Positions 1 to 7,901 of a DNA stretch of 64,000 bases are shown one piece after another. The notes under the pieces were generated by a model. That model did not search any database and was not told the DNA's origin. It worked only from the letters and a program-made list of their open reading frames with translations. The translations under genes and the position numbers were made by a program. The stretch is taken from positions 186,001-250,000 of the forward strand of contig NZ_QLMJ01000002.1 of NCBI RefSeq assembly GCF_003259845.1, in the 5' to 3' direction. Source of the stretch: Actinoplanes lutulentus (GTDB lineage: Bacteria > Actinomycetota > Actinomycetes > Mycobacteriales > Micromonosporaceae). Position 1 is the first letter of the stretch. Each line of letters starts with the position of its first letter.

Positions 1-1713
1 GCGTCGACCCTGGTCGGCATCCCGGCGCTGCGGCTGCGCGGTGTGGCACTCGGCGTCACCACCCTGGCGTTCGCACTGGCCACCAGTGGATGGCTGCTGC
101 GGCAGAGCTTCCTGCTCGGTGATGGGCTGACCACCCCGTACCCGGTCTGGCGCGATTATGTCGTCAGCGTCTCCACCGACTATTACCTCTTCGCGCTGCT
201 GCTGCTCGCCCTCGGGTGGATGGTCACCGCGCGGCTGCGCCGCGGTGGTTTCGGCCGTCTCCTGCTCGCTCTGCGCGACAACGAGGAAGCCGGGCGAGCA
301 CTCACGGTCGCGGCCCCAGTTCGCAAACTTCAGGTGTACGCGGTCGCGGGCGCCCTGGCCGGACTCGGCGGCGTGGTGATCGGTTTCGGCCAGTCCCAGC
401 TGTCGATCAACAGCTTTCCGGCGTCGGCGAGCATCGACGTGGTCGCGATCGCCGTGGTGGGCGGGCTGTCCCGCACCGGCGGGGCACTGCTCGGCTCACT
501 CGTGATCGTCGGCTTGCCGGCGCTGCTGCCGCTGGGGATCCCGGGGCAGGCGGTGCTCACGCTGGGCTGGCTGCTCGTCGTGATCTTCCTCCCCGAGGGC
601 CTCGGCGGCCTACTGGCGGGCCTGCTGTCCCGAATCCCCGCAGGCCGGGTGCCGGCGGACTGGCTCTCCCGCGTGCGTGCGTGGCGGCCGGCGCAGGCAT
701 CGGCGCCGGGCCGGATCGGCCCGGACGGACTGATCCCCGGCTTCCCGCCGGAGACTGTCCACGATCCTGCGCCGCTGTCCTCGGTCCCCGCGCTAAGCGG
801 GTCGGCGGCTGCTCCCCACTCCTTGCCCGACAAATCAGATTTGTCGGGCAAAGCGCCCGGACGGCCTGGGCAGTGGCGGGTTCACCACTTGCCCGCCGCG
901 CGGCTGGCGCCCGCCACCGGGGACGGGCCGCTTCTCGAAGTGGCCGGGATCCGCCGGTCGTTCGGTGGGGTGCGAGCGGTGCAGGATGCCACATTCACCA
1001 TCACCGAGGGTGAGATCGTCGGCATCATCGGGCCGAACGGCGCCGGCAAGACCACGCTCTTCGAGATCCTCGCCGGGTTCACCGGATCGGACGGCGGAAC
1101 GGTCCGCTACCAGGGACGCGCCATCACCGGCTGGACGCCGGAGCGGCGGGCGCGGGCCGGGCTGGTGCGTTCGTTCCAGGATGCCCGGCTCTTCCCGGCG
1201 ATGAGCGTACGCGAGGCGGTGATGGTCGCCGCCGAGTCCGCGATCCCGTCGAGCCTGGTGATCGACATCCTCGGCGACGAACGCCCGGAGATCGCGAAAG
1301 CGGAGCGGGCGTTGACCGCGCTGCGCGCGATGGGCCTGGAAGACCTGGCCGACAAGCCGGTCGGTGAGCTCTCCACCGGTACTCGCCGGATCGTCGAGCT
1401 CTGCTGCCTGCTCACCCTCGAACCGCGCGTGCTGCTGCTCGACGAGCCGTCGTCCGGGCTCACCCAGTCCGACGGCGTCGCCCTCGGCGAACTCATGCTG
1501 CGCGTACGCGACGAGCTCGGCACCACCGTGCTGGTCATCGAGCACGACCTGCCGCTGCTGTCCCGGGTCGCCGACCGGTTGATCGCGATGGACGCCGGAG
1601 CCGTCATCGCGGCCGGCCCACCCGACGAGGTGCGCTCGCACCCCGCTGTCGTCCTGTCCTATCTCGGCACCGACGAAGCTGCCGTCGCCCGGTCCGGAGA
1701 GCCGGCCGGCTGA
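1..1713 (+). CDS. Branched-chain-type ABC permease fused to ATPase (LivM-LivG fusion), 5' end outside the window
   Basis: The frame is open from base 1, and the first codons already match the LivM core (GIPALRLRG), so the start lies upstream; the GTG at 43 is internal. About 200 residues of hydrophobic LivM-type permease are followed by a Pro/Ala-rich linker (about nt 660-930) and a LivG-type ATPase. In the ATPase, Walker A GPNGAGKTT starts at 1030, the signature is the atypical LSTGTRR near 1369, Walker B LLLDEPSS is near 1432, and the H-loop is VIEHDLPLL. By family it would import amino acids or small carboxylates, with both functions in one chain. The matching LivH, LivF and binding protein are not visible and may lie upstream. 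The linker carries a perfect palindrome (823-851). Substrate unknown. Confidence 0.93.
   Translation, partial: ASTLVGIPALRLRGVALGVTTLAFALATSGWLLRQSFLLGDGLTTPYPVWRDYVVSVSTDYYLFALLLLALGWMVTARLRRGGFGRLLLALRDNEEAGRALTVAAPVRKLQVYAVAGALAGLGGVVIGFGQSQLSINSFPASASIDVVAIAVVGGLSRTGGALLGSLVIVGLPALLPLGIPGQAVLTLGWLLVVIFLPEGLGGLLAGLLSRIPAGRVPADWLSRVRAWRPAQASAPGRIGPDGLIPGFPPETVHDPAPLSSVPALSGSAAAPHSLPDKSDLSGKAPGRPGQWRVHHLPAARLAPATGDGPLLEVAGIRRSFGGVRAVQDATFTITEGEIVGIIGPNGAGKTTLFEILAGFTGSDGGTVRYQGRAITGWTPERRARAGLVRSFQDARLFPAMSVREAVMVAAESAIPSSLVIDILGDERPEIAKAERALTALRAMGLEDLADKPVGELSTGTRRIVELCCLLTLEPRVLLLDEPSSGLTQSDGVALGELMLRVRDELGTTVLVIEHDLPLLSRVADRLIAMDAGAVIAAGPPDEVRSHPAVVLSYLGTDEAAVARSGEPAG
823..851. repeat. 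Perfect 14-bp inverted repeat inside the LivM-LivG linker coding sequence
   Basis: TTGCCCGACAAATC (823-836) and its exact reverse complement (838-851) flank a single A. The palindrome is translated as part of the unconserved linker between the two fused domains (LPDKSDLSGK). It is unusually AT-rich for this genome. Confidence 0.9.
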
Positions 1714-1742
1714 TCCCCCTTTCCTGTTTGAAGGAGTGTTGA

Positions 1743-2414
1743 ATGACCCGTTCCACATCCCGGAAACCGCCGGGTCTGCGCAGGCTGGCCGCTGCGGTGG
1801 CCGCCGGTCTGCTCTGCGCCGGCGCCACCCTGTTCGTGACCGCGGCGCCGGCCGCGGCCAAGGCGAGCCTGAAGGTCTCGAAGACCACCGGTCTCAAGGA
1901 CGGCGACTCGATCACCGTCACCGGAACCGGGTTCACGAAGGGACTGACCGACCTCGCGCTCGGCCAGTGCGTGAAGAACCCGACCGGCCCGACCGACTGC
2001 AACCTGTCCGGCGGAGCGGTGTTCGCCAAGACCGACAGCAGCGGCAAGACCGAGAAGGTGACCCTCAAGCTGTCCAAGTCGTTCAACGGCAAGGAGTGCG
2101 GAACCGACGGCTGCGTCATCGCCGCACAGCTGCTGCCGTCCGCCCACGACGACGCCACCGTGAAGGCCAACGCGGTCTCCGTGAAGATCGTCTTCGGGTC
2201 TTCCGGTGCCGCCGCCACGACGCCGGCCTCCACCAAGTCCACCTCCGCCGCGGCGGCAGCGACCACCGCCGCCGATGACGACGCTCTTCCGAAGACCGGG
2301 CCCGGCATGGAGTGGGCCACCGTCGTACTGATCGGAACCGGTCTGCTCCTGCCCGGCTTCGGTCTGCTGGCCATGCTCCCGGCTCGCCGGCGCCGCATGG
2401 CGGGCTTCCACTAG
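1743..2414 (+). CDS. Secreted neocarzinostatin-family domain protein with LPKTG cell-wall anchor
   Basis: 223 aa. An Arg-rich start and hydrophobic signal peptide end near APAAAKA. One domain of about 110 residues follows with the neocarzinostatin/macromomycin pattern: GLKDGDSITVTGTGF, then GQC..DC and EC..GC Cys pairs placed like the two disulfides of that fold. An Ala/Thr/Ser-rich stalk leads to LPKTG, a transmembrane helix and RRRR, the full sortase sorting signal. The protein is therefore expected to be covalently anchored to the wall. AAGGAG lies just upstream of the ATG. It follows the transporter by 29 bp and is probably co-transcribed with it. Known relatives bind enediyne chromophores, but many actinobacterial members have no known ligand and no enediyne genes are seen here. 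Confidence 0.85.
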   Translation: MTRSTSRKPPGLRRLAAAVAAGLLCAGATLFVTAAPAAAKASLKVSKTTGLKDGDSITVTGTGFTKGLTDLALGQCVKNPTGPTDCNLSGGAVFAKTDSSGKTEKVTLKLSKSFNGKECGTDGCVIAAQLLPSAHDDATVKANAVSVKIVFGSSGAAATTPASTKSTSAAAAATTAADDDALPKTGPGMEWATVVLIGTGLLLPGFGLLAMLPARRRRMAGFH

Positions 2415-2485
2415 GTCTCTGTCTCGCGCCCCTCTCGATCCGCACTCTCGATCCGCGCGGGGCAGGACCTCAGAGGGACGGTTCA

Positions 2486-2527
2486 GGGGTGTGGGGCCGG
2501 CTTTGCGCGGGGCAGGTCCCACACCCC
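2486..2527 (+). terminator. Hairpin downstream of the wall-anchored protein gene
   Basis: GGGGTGTGGG (2486-2495) pairs exactly with CCCACACCCC (2518-2527) across a 22-nt loop. There is no T-tract, as is common for actinobacterial terminators. It lies 72 bp after the stop codon. Confidence 0.5.
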
Positions 2528-2657
2528 CGATCCGGATGAAACGCGTGCTCTCCCACGGCCCGGCCGGCCCACCGGCCCGGCCGGCCCACCGGCCGGGCCG
2601 TCCCGCACTCAACCCAAGCGCACGGGCTCTCACCGCTTGTCGCACGCGGGCCGAGCC

Positions 2658-2709
2658 AGCAGCGAGAGCTAGCAGCGAGAGCCAGCAGCGAGAGTTAGCA
2701 GCGAGAGTC
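2658..2709. repeat. 13-bp tandem repeat, four copies
   Basis: Four contiguous units of AGCAGCGAGAGYY at 2658, 2671, 2684 and 2697, differing only in the last two bases. Confidence 0.95.
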
Positions 2710-2926
2710 AGCCGGACTTGATCAGGCGCGGAGACCGCCGCCGACGGTACCTATCGCCGCGACCTTGGTCCCCGAACCACAGCCCGCCGGGAACGGCAGC
2801 CCAAGATTGCGCGGCCCCGCCAGGCGTGTCGTCTTCGGGTTCGCTACGCCCCCAAACTCGACACACACCCCGCGATTCACCGGTCCGTGTCGATTTCGGG
2901 TTCGATACGCGCCTCAACTCGACACA
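2704..2926. repeat. Long direct repeat, copy 1
   Basis: About 223 bp, roughly 90% identical by eye to 3336-3558 (offset 632 bp). It includes a pair of 39-bp palindromes at its right end. Part of the same composite appears in inverted orientation at about 40062-40205. Confidence 0.9.
2826..2925. repeat. 39-bp palindrome family A, pair 1
   Basis: Two 39-bp imperfect palindromes at 2826-2864 and 2887-2925 start 61 bp apart with a 22-bp spacer. Each begins GTGTCG and ends TCGACAC, and each could form a stem of about 17 bp. The spacer is nearly identical in pair 2. Confidence 0.9.
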
Positions 2927-2994
2927 CCGGGCGAGGGGTGCTCGCGGCGTGATGTCTTCGGCCCGCCTACCGGACCGAACCCGGCGGCCAGGGC

Positions 2995-3093
2995 GAGCCG
3001 GCTGCTGGGGGGAGCCGGCCGCTGGGGGAGCTGGCTGCTGGAGGAGCGCCGACTGCTGGAGGAGCCGGTCGCTGGGACGAGTCGGCCGCGGGG
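2995..3093. repeat. Degenerate 15-18-bp minisatellite
   Basis: About six degenerate copies of GAGCCGGCTGCTGGGGG run head to tail and end just before the family B palindrome pair. Confidence 0.75.
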
Positions 3094-3111
3094 CGAAGCG
3101 GCCGCGGGGGC

Positions 3112-3228
3112 GAGCCGTAGCTCCGATAGGTCATCGGGCGCTTTTGAGGTGTCTGAGCTACGGCTGCTGGACGCGAGCCGTAGGCCAGATAGGTCATCGG
3201 GGCTGATGACCTATCTGAGCTACGGCTC
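3112..3228. repeat. 54-55-bp palindrome family B, pair 1
   Basis: Two palindromes at 3112-3166 and 3175-3228, starts 63 bp apart. The second is nearly perfect: arms GAGCCGTAG and CTACGGCTC, with inner GATAGGTCATC and GATGACCTATC. Related copies are at 39923 and 63272. Confidence 0.9.
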
Positions 3229-3261
3229 GCCCTCGTGGTGACGGGCCCTACGGCGAGAGAG

Positions 3262-3288
3262 CACGCCCGGCCACAGTTTGACGTCACG
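3262..3288. repeat. Short dispersed repeat, family C copy 1
   Basis: CACGCCCGGCCACAGTTTGA and the following GTCACG match, with one mismatch, the reverse complement of 39862-39889 in repeat island 2. Both copies lie close to family B palindromes. Confidence 0.75.
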
Positions 3289-3335
3289 TTTCCCCCGGTG
3301 AGCGGCTACCTCATTGACCCGCGGGGACAGCCGTG

Positions 3336-3558
3336 AGAGCCAGCCGGAGTGGATCATGCGCGGAGTCCGCCGCCTGCGGTACCTATCGCCGCGACCTTGG
3401 TCCCCGAACCACAGCCCGCTGGGAACGGCGGCCCAAGATCGCGCAGCCCTGCCAGGTGTGTCGACTTCGGGTTCGCTACGCCCCCAAACTCGACACACAC
3501 CTCGCGATTCGCCGGTCCGTGTCGATTCGGGGTTCGAACCGCGCCCGAACTCGACACG
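3336..3558. repeat. Long direct repeat, copy 2
   Basis: Second copy of the 223-bp composite at 2704-2926, same orientation. It has the same internal order: unique left part, then two 39-bp palindromes with a 22-bp spacer. Confidence 0.9.
3458..3557. repeat. 39-bp palindrome family A, pair 2 with extra half-copies
   Basis: Palindromes at 3458-3496 and 3519-3557, starts 61 bp apart. Further half-sites follow: CGAACTCGACACGCATG repeats around 3565-3582, and TGTCGATTCGGGG begins at 3600. The array looks expanded or partly decayed. Confidence 0.9.
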
Positions 3559-3746
3559 CATGTTCCGAACTCGACACGCATGTGGGGGATCGCGTGGGCG
3601 TGTCGATTCGGGGCTGGTCGACGCTCGTCTGGGCGGTGCTTGCGGTGTGTGGGGTTCGGGTTTGGCGCGTGGGACGCCGGGGCCTGGCTTGCGGGAGTCG
3701 ACCCTGCGCACCGGCTGGCGCGCGGGGTTGTCGCCAGAGCCGTTTC

Positions 3747-3854
3747 ACGACCCTGAGCGCGAGCCGGGCGAACGTGGCTGGTGCTCCGGGTCGTGTTTGA
3801 GGGCGAAAAGCGACCCTCAGCGCCAGCCCGGGCAAACGCGGCTGGCACTGAGGG
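3747..3854. repeat. Two related hairpin repeats (family D)
   Basis: CCCTCAGCGCCAGCC (3814-3828) pairs with GGCTGGCACTGAGGG (3840-3854) with one mismatch. A diverged copy of the same arm, CCCTGAGCGCGAGCC, starts near 3751. The arm recurs near 16710 (CCTGAGCGCCAGCC) beyond the lipoprotein gene there. The hairpins may act as terminators. Confidence 0.65.
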
Positions 3855-3885
3855 TTGTTGGCGGCTTCGGAACGTGGCTCCGGGC

Positions 3886-3975
3886 ACCGCCCGGTCCGGC
3901 ACCGCCCGGTCCGGCACCGCCCGGTCCGGCACCGCCCGGTCCGGCACCGCCCGGTCCGGCACCGCCCGGCCCGGC
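3886..3975. repeat. 15-bp minisatellite, six copies
   Basis: Five exact copies of ACCGCCCGGTCCGGC (3886-3960) plus one variant (3961-3975). Because the unit is a multiple of three it opens long frames that read as Pro-Gly-Pro-Ala-Pro or Arg/Thr repeats. I do not regard these as genes. Confidence 0.97.
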
Positions 3976-4122
3976 CGGCCCGGGCGGGCCAGCCGGTGTG
4001 CGGGACGGGGGTCCGGGGCCGGCGGCGGGGTGCGCCGGCGGGAGGGGCCGGCAGGTGGCGAGGGGCCACGGGTGGTGGTTGGTGCGCTTGTCCGAGCCGG
4101 TCGCGCGTATCAAATAAAACGG

Positions 4123-4866
4123 TCAGTAATCGCGGAGCAGGCTGCCGGCGCCGAAGACCTTGTCTTTGATGCCGTTTTCGCGCAGGGCCATCCACCAGGT
4201 TGCGGCATTGATGGCGATGACCGGCTTGCCCAGCCAGCGTTCGGCTTCGTCGGCTAGGCGGACCATGGAGAGGTTGGTGCCGCATTGGACGATGGCGTCG
4301 ACGTCGGGGCCGTTGACGCTGAGGATCGCGGCGCGGAGTTCGTCTTCGGTGACGTGGGCGATCGAAACGGCCGTGGGGCATTTCAGGCCTTCGATGGCGG
4401 TTACCTCGAAGCCGATTTCGCCGAAGAAGCGGACCACGTTGGCGTCGCCTACCGGCTGATAGGGGGTGACGACGCCGATCTTGCGGGCGCCGTAGAGCTT
4501 GAGGGCTCGTTCGCAGGCCTCGGCGCCGGTCGCTACCTCGAGGCCGGTGATTCCCTTGATCTGGGCGACGAATTCGCGGTTTCCCTCGACGCCTCCCCAG
4601 AATGTCTCGGCGGACATTCCCATGACCATGTAATCGGGTTCACAGGTCAGCACGCGCTCGCAGGCGGAACCGATTTCGCCACGGATCTGGACGAGCAGGT
4701 TCTCGAAATTGGCGTCGTCGGAGAGGTCCTGATTGCGGATGTGGATGCGGGAGAAATGCGACGTCACGCCGGGGACCGTCATGGCGTAGAAGTCCGGTTC
4801 GACAATGGTGTTCGTCGATGGGGCGATGACGCCGAATTTGCGGCGCCAGCCGAGGGCGTCGGTCAT
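4123..4866 (-). CDS. Asp/Glu racemase superfamily protein, arylmalonate decarboxylase / maleate isomerase-like
   Basis: 247 aa, close to the usual family length. The N-terminus has the family hallmark [10 protein letters not shown]. The second catalytic Cys is present in VQCGTNLS. The first Cys of maleate isomerases and racemases appears to be absent, with [14 protein letters not shown] in its place. One-Cys members include arylmalonate decarboxylase, so decarboxylation or one-base chemistry on a malonate or maleate-like acid is more likely than racemisation. The ATG at 4866 overlaps the upstream stop by 4 bp. It is the last gene of the nine-gene minus-strand operon. Confidence 0.85.
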   Translation of the reverse strand: MTDALGWRRKFGVIAPSTNTIVEPDFYAMTVPGVTSHFSRIHIRNQDLSDDANFENLLVQIRGEIGSACERVLTCEPDYMVMGMSAETFWGGVEGNREFVAQIKGITGLEVATGAEACERALKLYGARKIGVVTPYQPVGDANVVRFFGEIGFEVTAIEGLKCPTAVSIAHVTEDELRAAILSVNGPDVDAIVQCGTNLSMVRLADEAERWLGKPVIAINAATWWMALRENGIKDKVFGAGSLLRDY

Positions 4867-5519
4867 TGGGATGCTCCAACGGTCGCTTGTTTCAGAGAAG
4901 CCCGGCGGGTAGCCCGGAGAGTCAGCCAGGCTGCGGCGAGCAGCGCGGCCTGGGCGGACGTGTTGATGCCCTGCTCCAGCCACTGGAAGGCGAGAGTGTG
5001 GTGGCTGTCCGAGCCGCGCAGCGGCACCAGCCCCATGACCAGGACCAGCCCGAGCACGTAGAGTGACACCGCCCACCACTGCTGATAGCGCGCCGCGATG
5101 ATCGCGCCGAGCACGCTGACCGCGGTCACCCCGAGCGTCGCCGCCACGAACAGCGGATTCAGGCTCTGCCCGAAGATCGCCCCCGCCACACAAAGAGCAA
5201 AGGCAAGAGCGAAAGGCCAGGCATGGGTACGCCTACCGTGGCGCACAGTAACCGCAAGAGCCCACGCCAGAAGGGTGGCCCCGGCCGCCATGAGCGGGAA
5301 GAGCGCCTGCTCGAAGAGCGTCCAGTCGCCGATCTCCGCGGAATACGCCAGTTTCCAGATGCACTTGGAGACGCCGCCGAGACCGATAAGGATCGCTCCT
5401 GCAAGGCCGGCCTGTTGCGCCCGTGGCGTCGGCGCGGTACGGCTGAGCAGGGCGAACCCGGTCGATCCGAGGATGACCGGCACGAAGTCCTCGACGGCCA
5501 GCACGATGGGGTAGTCCAT
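4863..5519 (-). CDS. Hypothetical integral membrane protein
   Basis: 218 aa, mostly hydrophobic, with about six to seven transmembrane segments and short charged loops, starting MDYPIVLAVEDFVPVI. I recognise no family motif. It overlaps the downstream racemase-like gene by 4 bp (ATGA) and follows the SDR gene by 2 bp, so it is certainly part of the operon. A transport or membrane-anchoring role for the pathway is possible but unproven. Confidence 0.8.
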   Translation of the reverse strand: MDYPIVLAVEDFVPVILGSTGFALLSRTAPTPRAQQAGLAGAILIGLGGVSKCIWKLAYSAEIGDWTLFEQALFPLMAAGATLLAWALAVTVRHGRRTHAWPFALAFALCVAGAIFGQSLNPLFVAATLGVTAVSVLGAIIAARYQQWWAVSLYVLGLVLVMGLVPLRGSDSHHTLAFQWLEQGINTSAQAALLAAAWLTLRATRRASLKQATVGASQ

Positions 5520-5521
5520 GA

Positions 5522-6295
5522 TCAGGACTCCTTGCCGTTCTCGTTGCGGGCGAAGACGTCGCGCTTCGTGAACGCCGCCGTGGCGAACCGGTAGGCCGCC
5601 TTGCGGTTGGTCAGCCAGGCCACCCGGCCGCCGTTCTTGGTCCCCTTGAGGACCTCGCGGGCCAGCCACGGGGTGACGGTCTCGACCCGGTCGGCGAGGA
5701 TGTTGAAGATCTTCTTCGCCTTCTCCAGCTCGGCCGGCTCGTAGTCGCGGGTGAGCAGGTCGGTGACGACCATGCCGGGGGAGAGGAGCCCGACCTTGAC
5801 CTGCGTGTCTTTCAGCTCTTTCGCCAGCGCCAGGGTGGCGTAGGTGACGGCGCGCTTTGTCGCTCCGTACACGGTCAGGCCGGGAACGATCTGGCCGTTG
5901 GAGCCGAGGCCCTCCATGTTCCACAGGGCGCCGTGGCCCTGGGCGAGCATGGCGTCGAGGACCACCGCGCTGGCGTGCAGGGTGCCGCGGAGGTTCAGGC
6001 CGACGACGTCGTCGATCTCGGTGGGGTCCAGCTCCCACAGCGGTTTGCGGGAGGTGGAGAGGCCCGCGTTGTTCACCCAGATATCGACTTTTCCGTATTT
6101 GTCGGTGGTGGCGTCCCAGAGTTTGCGGACGTCTTCCCGCTGGGTGACGTCGGCCTGGATGAACAGGGCGCCTTCTACCGTTTTTTCGGGACTTGTCCGG
6201 CCGCAGTACGCGACCTGGGCGCCCTCGGCCAGGAAAGCGTGCACCAGGCCCTGACCGATCCCGCGCGTCCCACCGGTCACCACGACGACCGTCAT
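5522..6295 (-). CDS. Short-chain dehydrogenase/reductase
   Basis: 257 aa. Classical SDR: N-terminal TGGTRGIG cofactor loop, NNAG after strand 4, and YGATK as the YxxxK catalytic pair. The region before it reads GSNG, so the catalytic Ser is probably the one in that segment. It should oxidise an alcohol or reduce a ketone or C=C bond with NAD(P). I chose the ATG at 6295, which overlaps the upstream stop by 4 bp; a GTG at 6304 would add three residues. Substrate unknown; context suggests an intermediate of the Rieske/RCCR-like pathway. Confidence 0.92.
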   Translation of the reverse strand: MTVVVVTGGTRGIGQGLVHAFLAEGAQVAYCGRTSPEKTVEGALFIQADVTQREDVRKLWDATTDKYGKVDIWVNNAGLSTSRKPLWELDPTEIDDVVGLNLRGTLHASAVVLDAMLAQGHGALWNMEGLGSNGQIVPGLTVYGATKRAVTYATLALAKELKDTQVKVGLLSPGMVVTDLLTRDYEPAELEKAKKIFNILADRVETVTPWLAREVLKGTKNGGRVAWLTNRKAAYRFATAAFTKRDVFARNENGKES

Positions 6296-7212
6296 GACTG
6301 CCACTCCAGGAGGCCGTGCAGCACCGAGTCCAGGCTGCCGCCGTCGGACAGCTCGTAGACCACGGCCAGCTGCTTGCCGGCCGACATCCCGGGTGCCGCG
6401 TCGATCGAGAACTCCCGGCCCTTGATCTTCCAGACGTCGGTGAGGTGCACCGACTGGAACGACGCGCGACCGAAACCGATCGCGTTGCCCCAGGCCTCGG
6501 GCCCCTCGAAGAACAGCCGGTTGCCGTCGCGCCGGGTTTCCGTGGTGAACTCGCGGTCCAGGCCGGCACCTTTCAGCGTCGTCGTGCGGCGCGTGCGGAG
6601 CAGGTTGATCGGCTCCAGCTCGATCGCCACGGAGACCGTGCCGCGCAGCTTTTGATTAGACCCCCACAGTTCTAGCTCGCCGACGTAGGCGCCGGCCTCT
6701 TTGGTGGGCAGGATGTACGGGACCGAGCCGTTCCGGGTCTCGGCCTCGATCAAACTGTCCACGCGCGACGGGACCCGGGTGTAGAGGCCGTTGAAGCAGC
6801 CCACCACCGACCAGCCCTGGTACAGCACCGACGAGTACACCTGGGTCTCGCCGTCGGGCAGCACCTGGTTCCAGGTGTTCAGGTCGACCTGCCAGCCCGG
6901 GCCGTAATAGTGCGAGTCCACGAAACTGCCGTACGGCTGACCGGTGCCGAAGAAGTCCGGCCCGGTGTAGACCCGGTTCTGGTCCGAGTCGACCACGCCG
7001 AACGAGAACGGCGCGCCGAGCCGGAACTGGCCGGCGAGCGGACCGCCGCCGATCAGCCCGCCGTCCATCTTGTACGTCGTCACGCCGTCCACGAAGTCCG
7101 AGGACCGCCGGATCTCCTCGAAGCCGCACCAGGTGCCGGTGGCGTCGAAGAGCGAGGGGCGGCCGTGCCACTCGCCGGCGATCCGCTTCTGCCAGACGCT
7201 GGGTTCGCTCAT
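6292..7212 (-). CDS. Uncharacterised beta-rich protein in the tetrapyrrole-like operon
   Basis: 306 aa, no signal peptide or membrane segment. It is rich in Gly, Trp, Tyr and Phe with alternating hydrophobic residues, such as VVGCFNGLYTRV and DSHYYGPGWQVDLNTW, which suggests a beta-barrel or lipocalin-like fold in two halves. I do not recognise the family. A binding or carrier protein for a bulky hydrophobic substrate is possible but is inference only. Start ATG 7212 and the stop overlap both neighbours by 4 bp. Confidence 0.8.
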   Translation of the reverse strand: MSEPSVWQKRIAGEWHGRPSLFDATGTWCGFEEIRRSSDFVDGVTTYKMDGGLIGGGPLAGQFRLGAPFSFGVVDSDQNRVYTGPDFFGTGQPYGSFVDSHYYGPGWQVDLNTWNQVLPDGETQVYSSVLYQGWSVVGCFNGLYTRVPSRVDSLIEAETRNGSVPYILPTKEAGAYVGELELWGSNQKLRGTVSVAIELEPINLLRTRRTTTLKGAGLDREFTTETRRDGNRLFFEGPEAWGNAIGFGRASFQSVHLTDVWKIKGREFSIDAAPGMSAGKQLAVVYELSDGGSLDSVLHGLLEWQS

Positions 7213-7901
7213 TCGTTGCTCACCAGGGATTTCCGTACCGACTCGCTCTGCTCCTCGCCGAGGAGACGGACGGTCTGCTTCCAGACCGGGTCGATCTCCG
7301 GGCTGAAGAGGAGTTCGCGGTGCCGGCTGTCGCGCTCGGCGGTGCCGGCGGCGTCGACGCCCTTGTCCACGAGGGCTGCCCAGTGGGTGAGGTAGTTGTC
7401 GACGGCGTCGTCGATGCCCTTGAAGGCGTCCTCGGTAGCCCGGTTCACCAGCATCCACGGCGACATGAGCGCGTACTGCCGCGGCGTCAGGTGGGCCGGG
7501 GTGAGGCCTTCGCGCTTGCTCACTTCCTGGTAGAGCTCGGTCAGCGGCTCGTAGACCTCGTCCAGATAGGGCAGCGAGGTCGCCAGATCGATCCGGGGGA
7601 TGAGATCGAGGTGGAACGCGTAGTTGTCCCCGTTGGCGACGGAGTCCAGGGTGAAGTGCGGAACCCCGGACGACGGCGCCGTGAACGCGAAGATCATGTG
7701 GCTGTCGAGGCCGATGGGCGGGACCACAAGCCCGACATTCACGATTTTGACGACCGGGCCTTCGCCCCGCCAAATCTTGATATGTCCGACCGGCGCCGGG
7801 CTCATCGGCGACGTCAGGTCGCGTTCCTCGGTCAGGGTCACCGGGAACCGGCCGAGGATCTTGGCAAGGGTGGTCTCGGCGAGCGCTCCAGGCAGGCTCA
7901 C
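7209..7901 (-). CDS. RCC-reductase/bilin-reductase-fold protein (paralogue 1)
   Basis: 230 aa. The central block HLDLIPRIDLATSLPYLDEVY matches the signature region of plant red chlorophyll catabolite reductase (Asp-Leu-x-Pro-Arg-x-Asp-Leu ... Tyr-Leu ... Tyr) and is preceded by VPHFTLDSV, like the APHFLLEF segment of that enzyme as I recall it. The C-terminal MSPWMLV replaces the usual SPTA motif. Family enzymes reduce open-chain tetrapyrroles using ferredoxin. It overlaps the Rieske gene stop by 4 bp (start 7901) and pairs with a second paralogue at 10070. Assignment is to the fold and family; the substrate is inferred. Confidence 0.7.
   Translation of the reverse strand: MSLPGALAETTLAKILGRFPVTLTEERDLTSPMSPAPVGHIKIWRGEGPVVKIVNVGLVVPPIGLDSHMIFAFTAPSSGVPHFTLDSVANGDNYAFHLDLIPRIDLATSLPYLDEVYEPLTELYQEVSKREGLTPAHLTPRQYALMSPWMLVNRATEDAFKGIDDAVDNYLTHWAALVDKGVDAAGTAERDSRHRELLFSPEIDPVWKQTVRLLGEEQSESVRKSLVSNE

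Larger units (their letters stand above)
2415..4122. other. Repeat island 1 (no convincing gene)
   Basis: About 1.7 kb without a credible gene. Open frames here change phase through repeats, lack ribosome-binding sites and read as Pro/Arg/Gly-rich low complexity. The region holds a terminator-like hairpin, several minisatellites, a 223-bp direct duplication, two pairs of 39-bp palindromes and one pair of 54-55-bp palindromes, each listed separately. Confidence 0.8.

Noticed and set aside
823..851. Family A or B member
   Set aside because: The linker palindrome shares no sequence with either family and is shorter.
835..1758. Antisense 307-residue open frame over the LivG domain
   Set aside because: Opposite strand to a gene with clear Walker motifs; residue composition is typical of high-GC shadow frames.
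1736..2278. Alternative-frame 180-residue protein overlapping the wall-anchored protein
   Set aside because: Arg/Gly-rich composition, no signal peptide, and the competing frame has a signal peptide, paired Cys and LPKTG.
3314..4117. Long open frames in island 1, including Pro-Gly-Pro-Ala repeats resembling collagen
   Set aside because: They arise from the 15-bp minisatellite (a multiple of three) and GC-rich phase bias, lack ribosome-binding sites and run through palindromic repeats.
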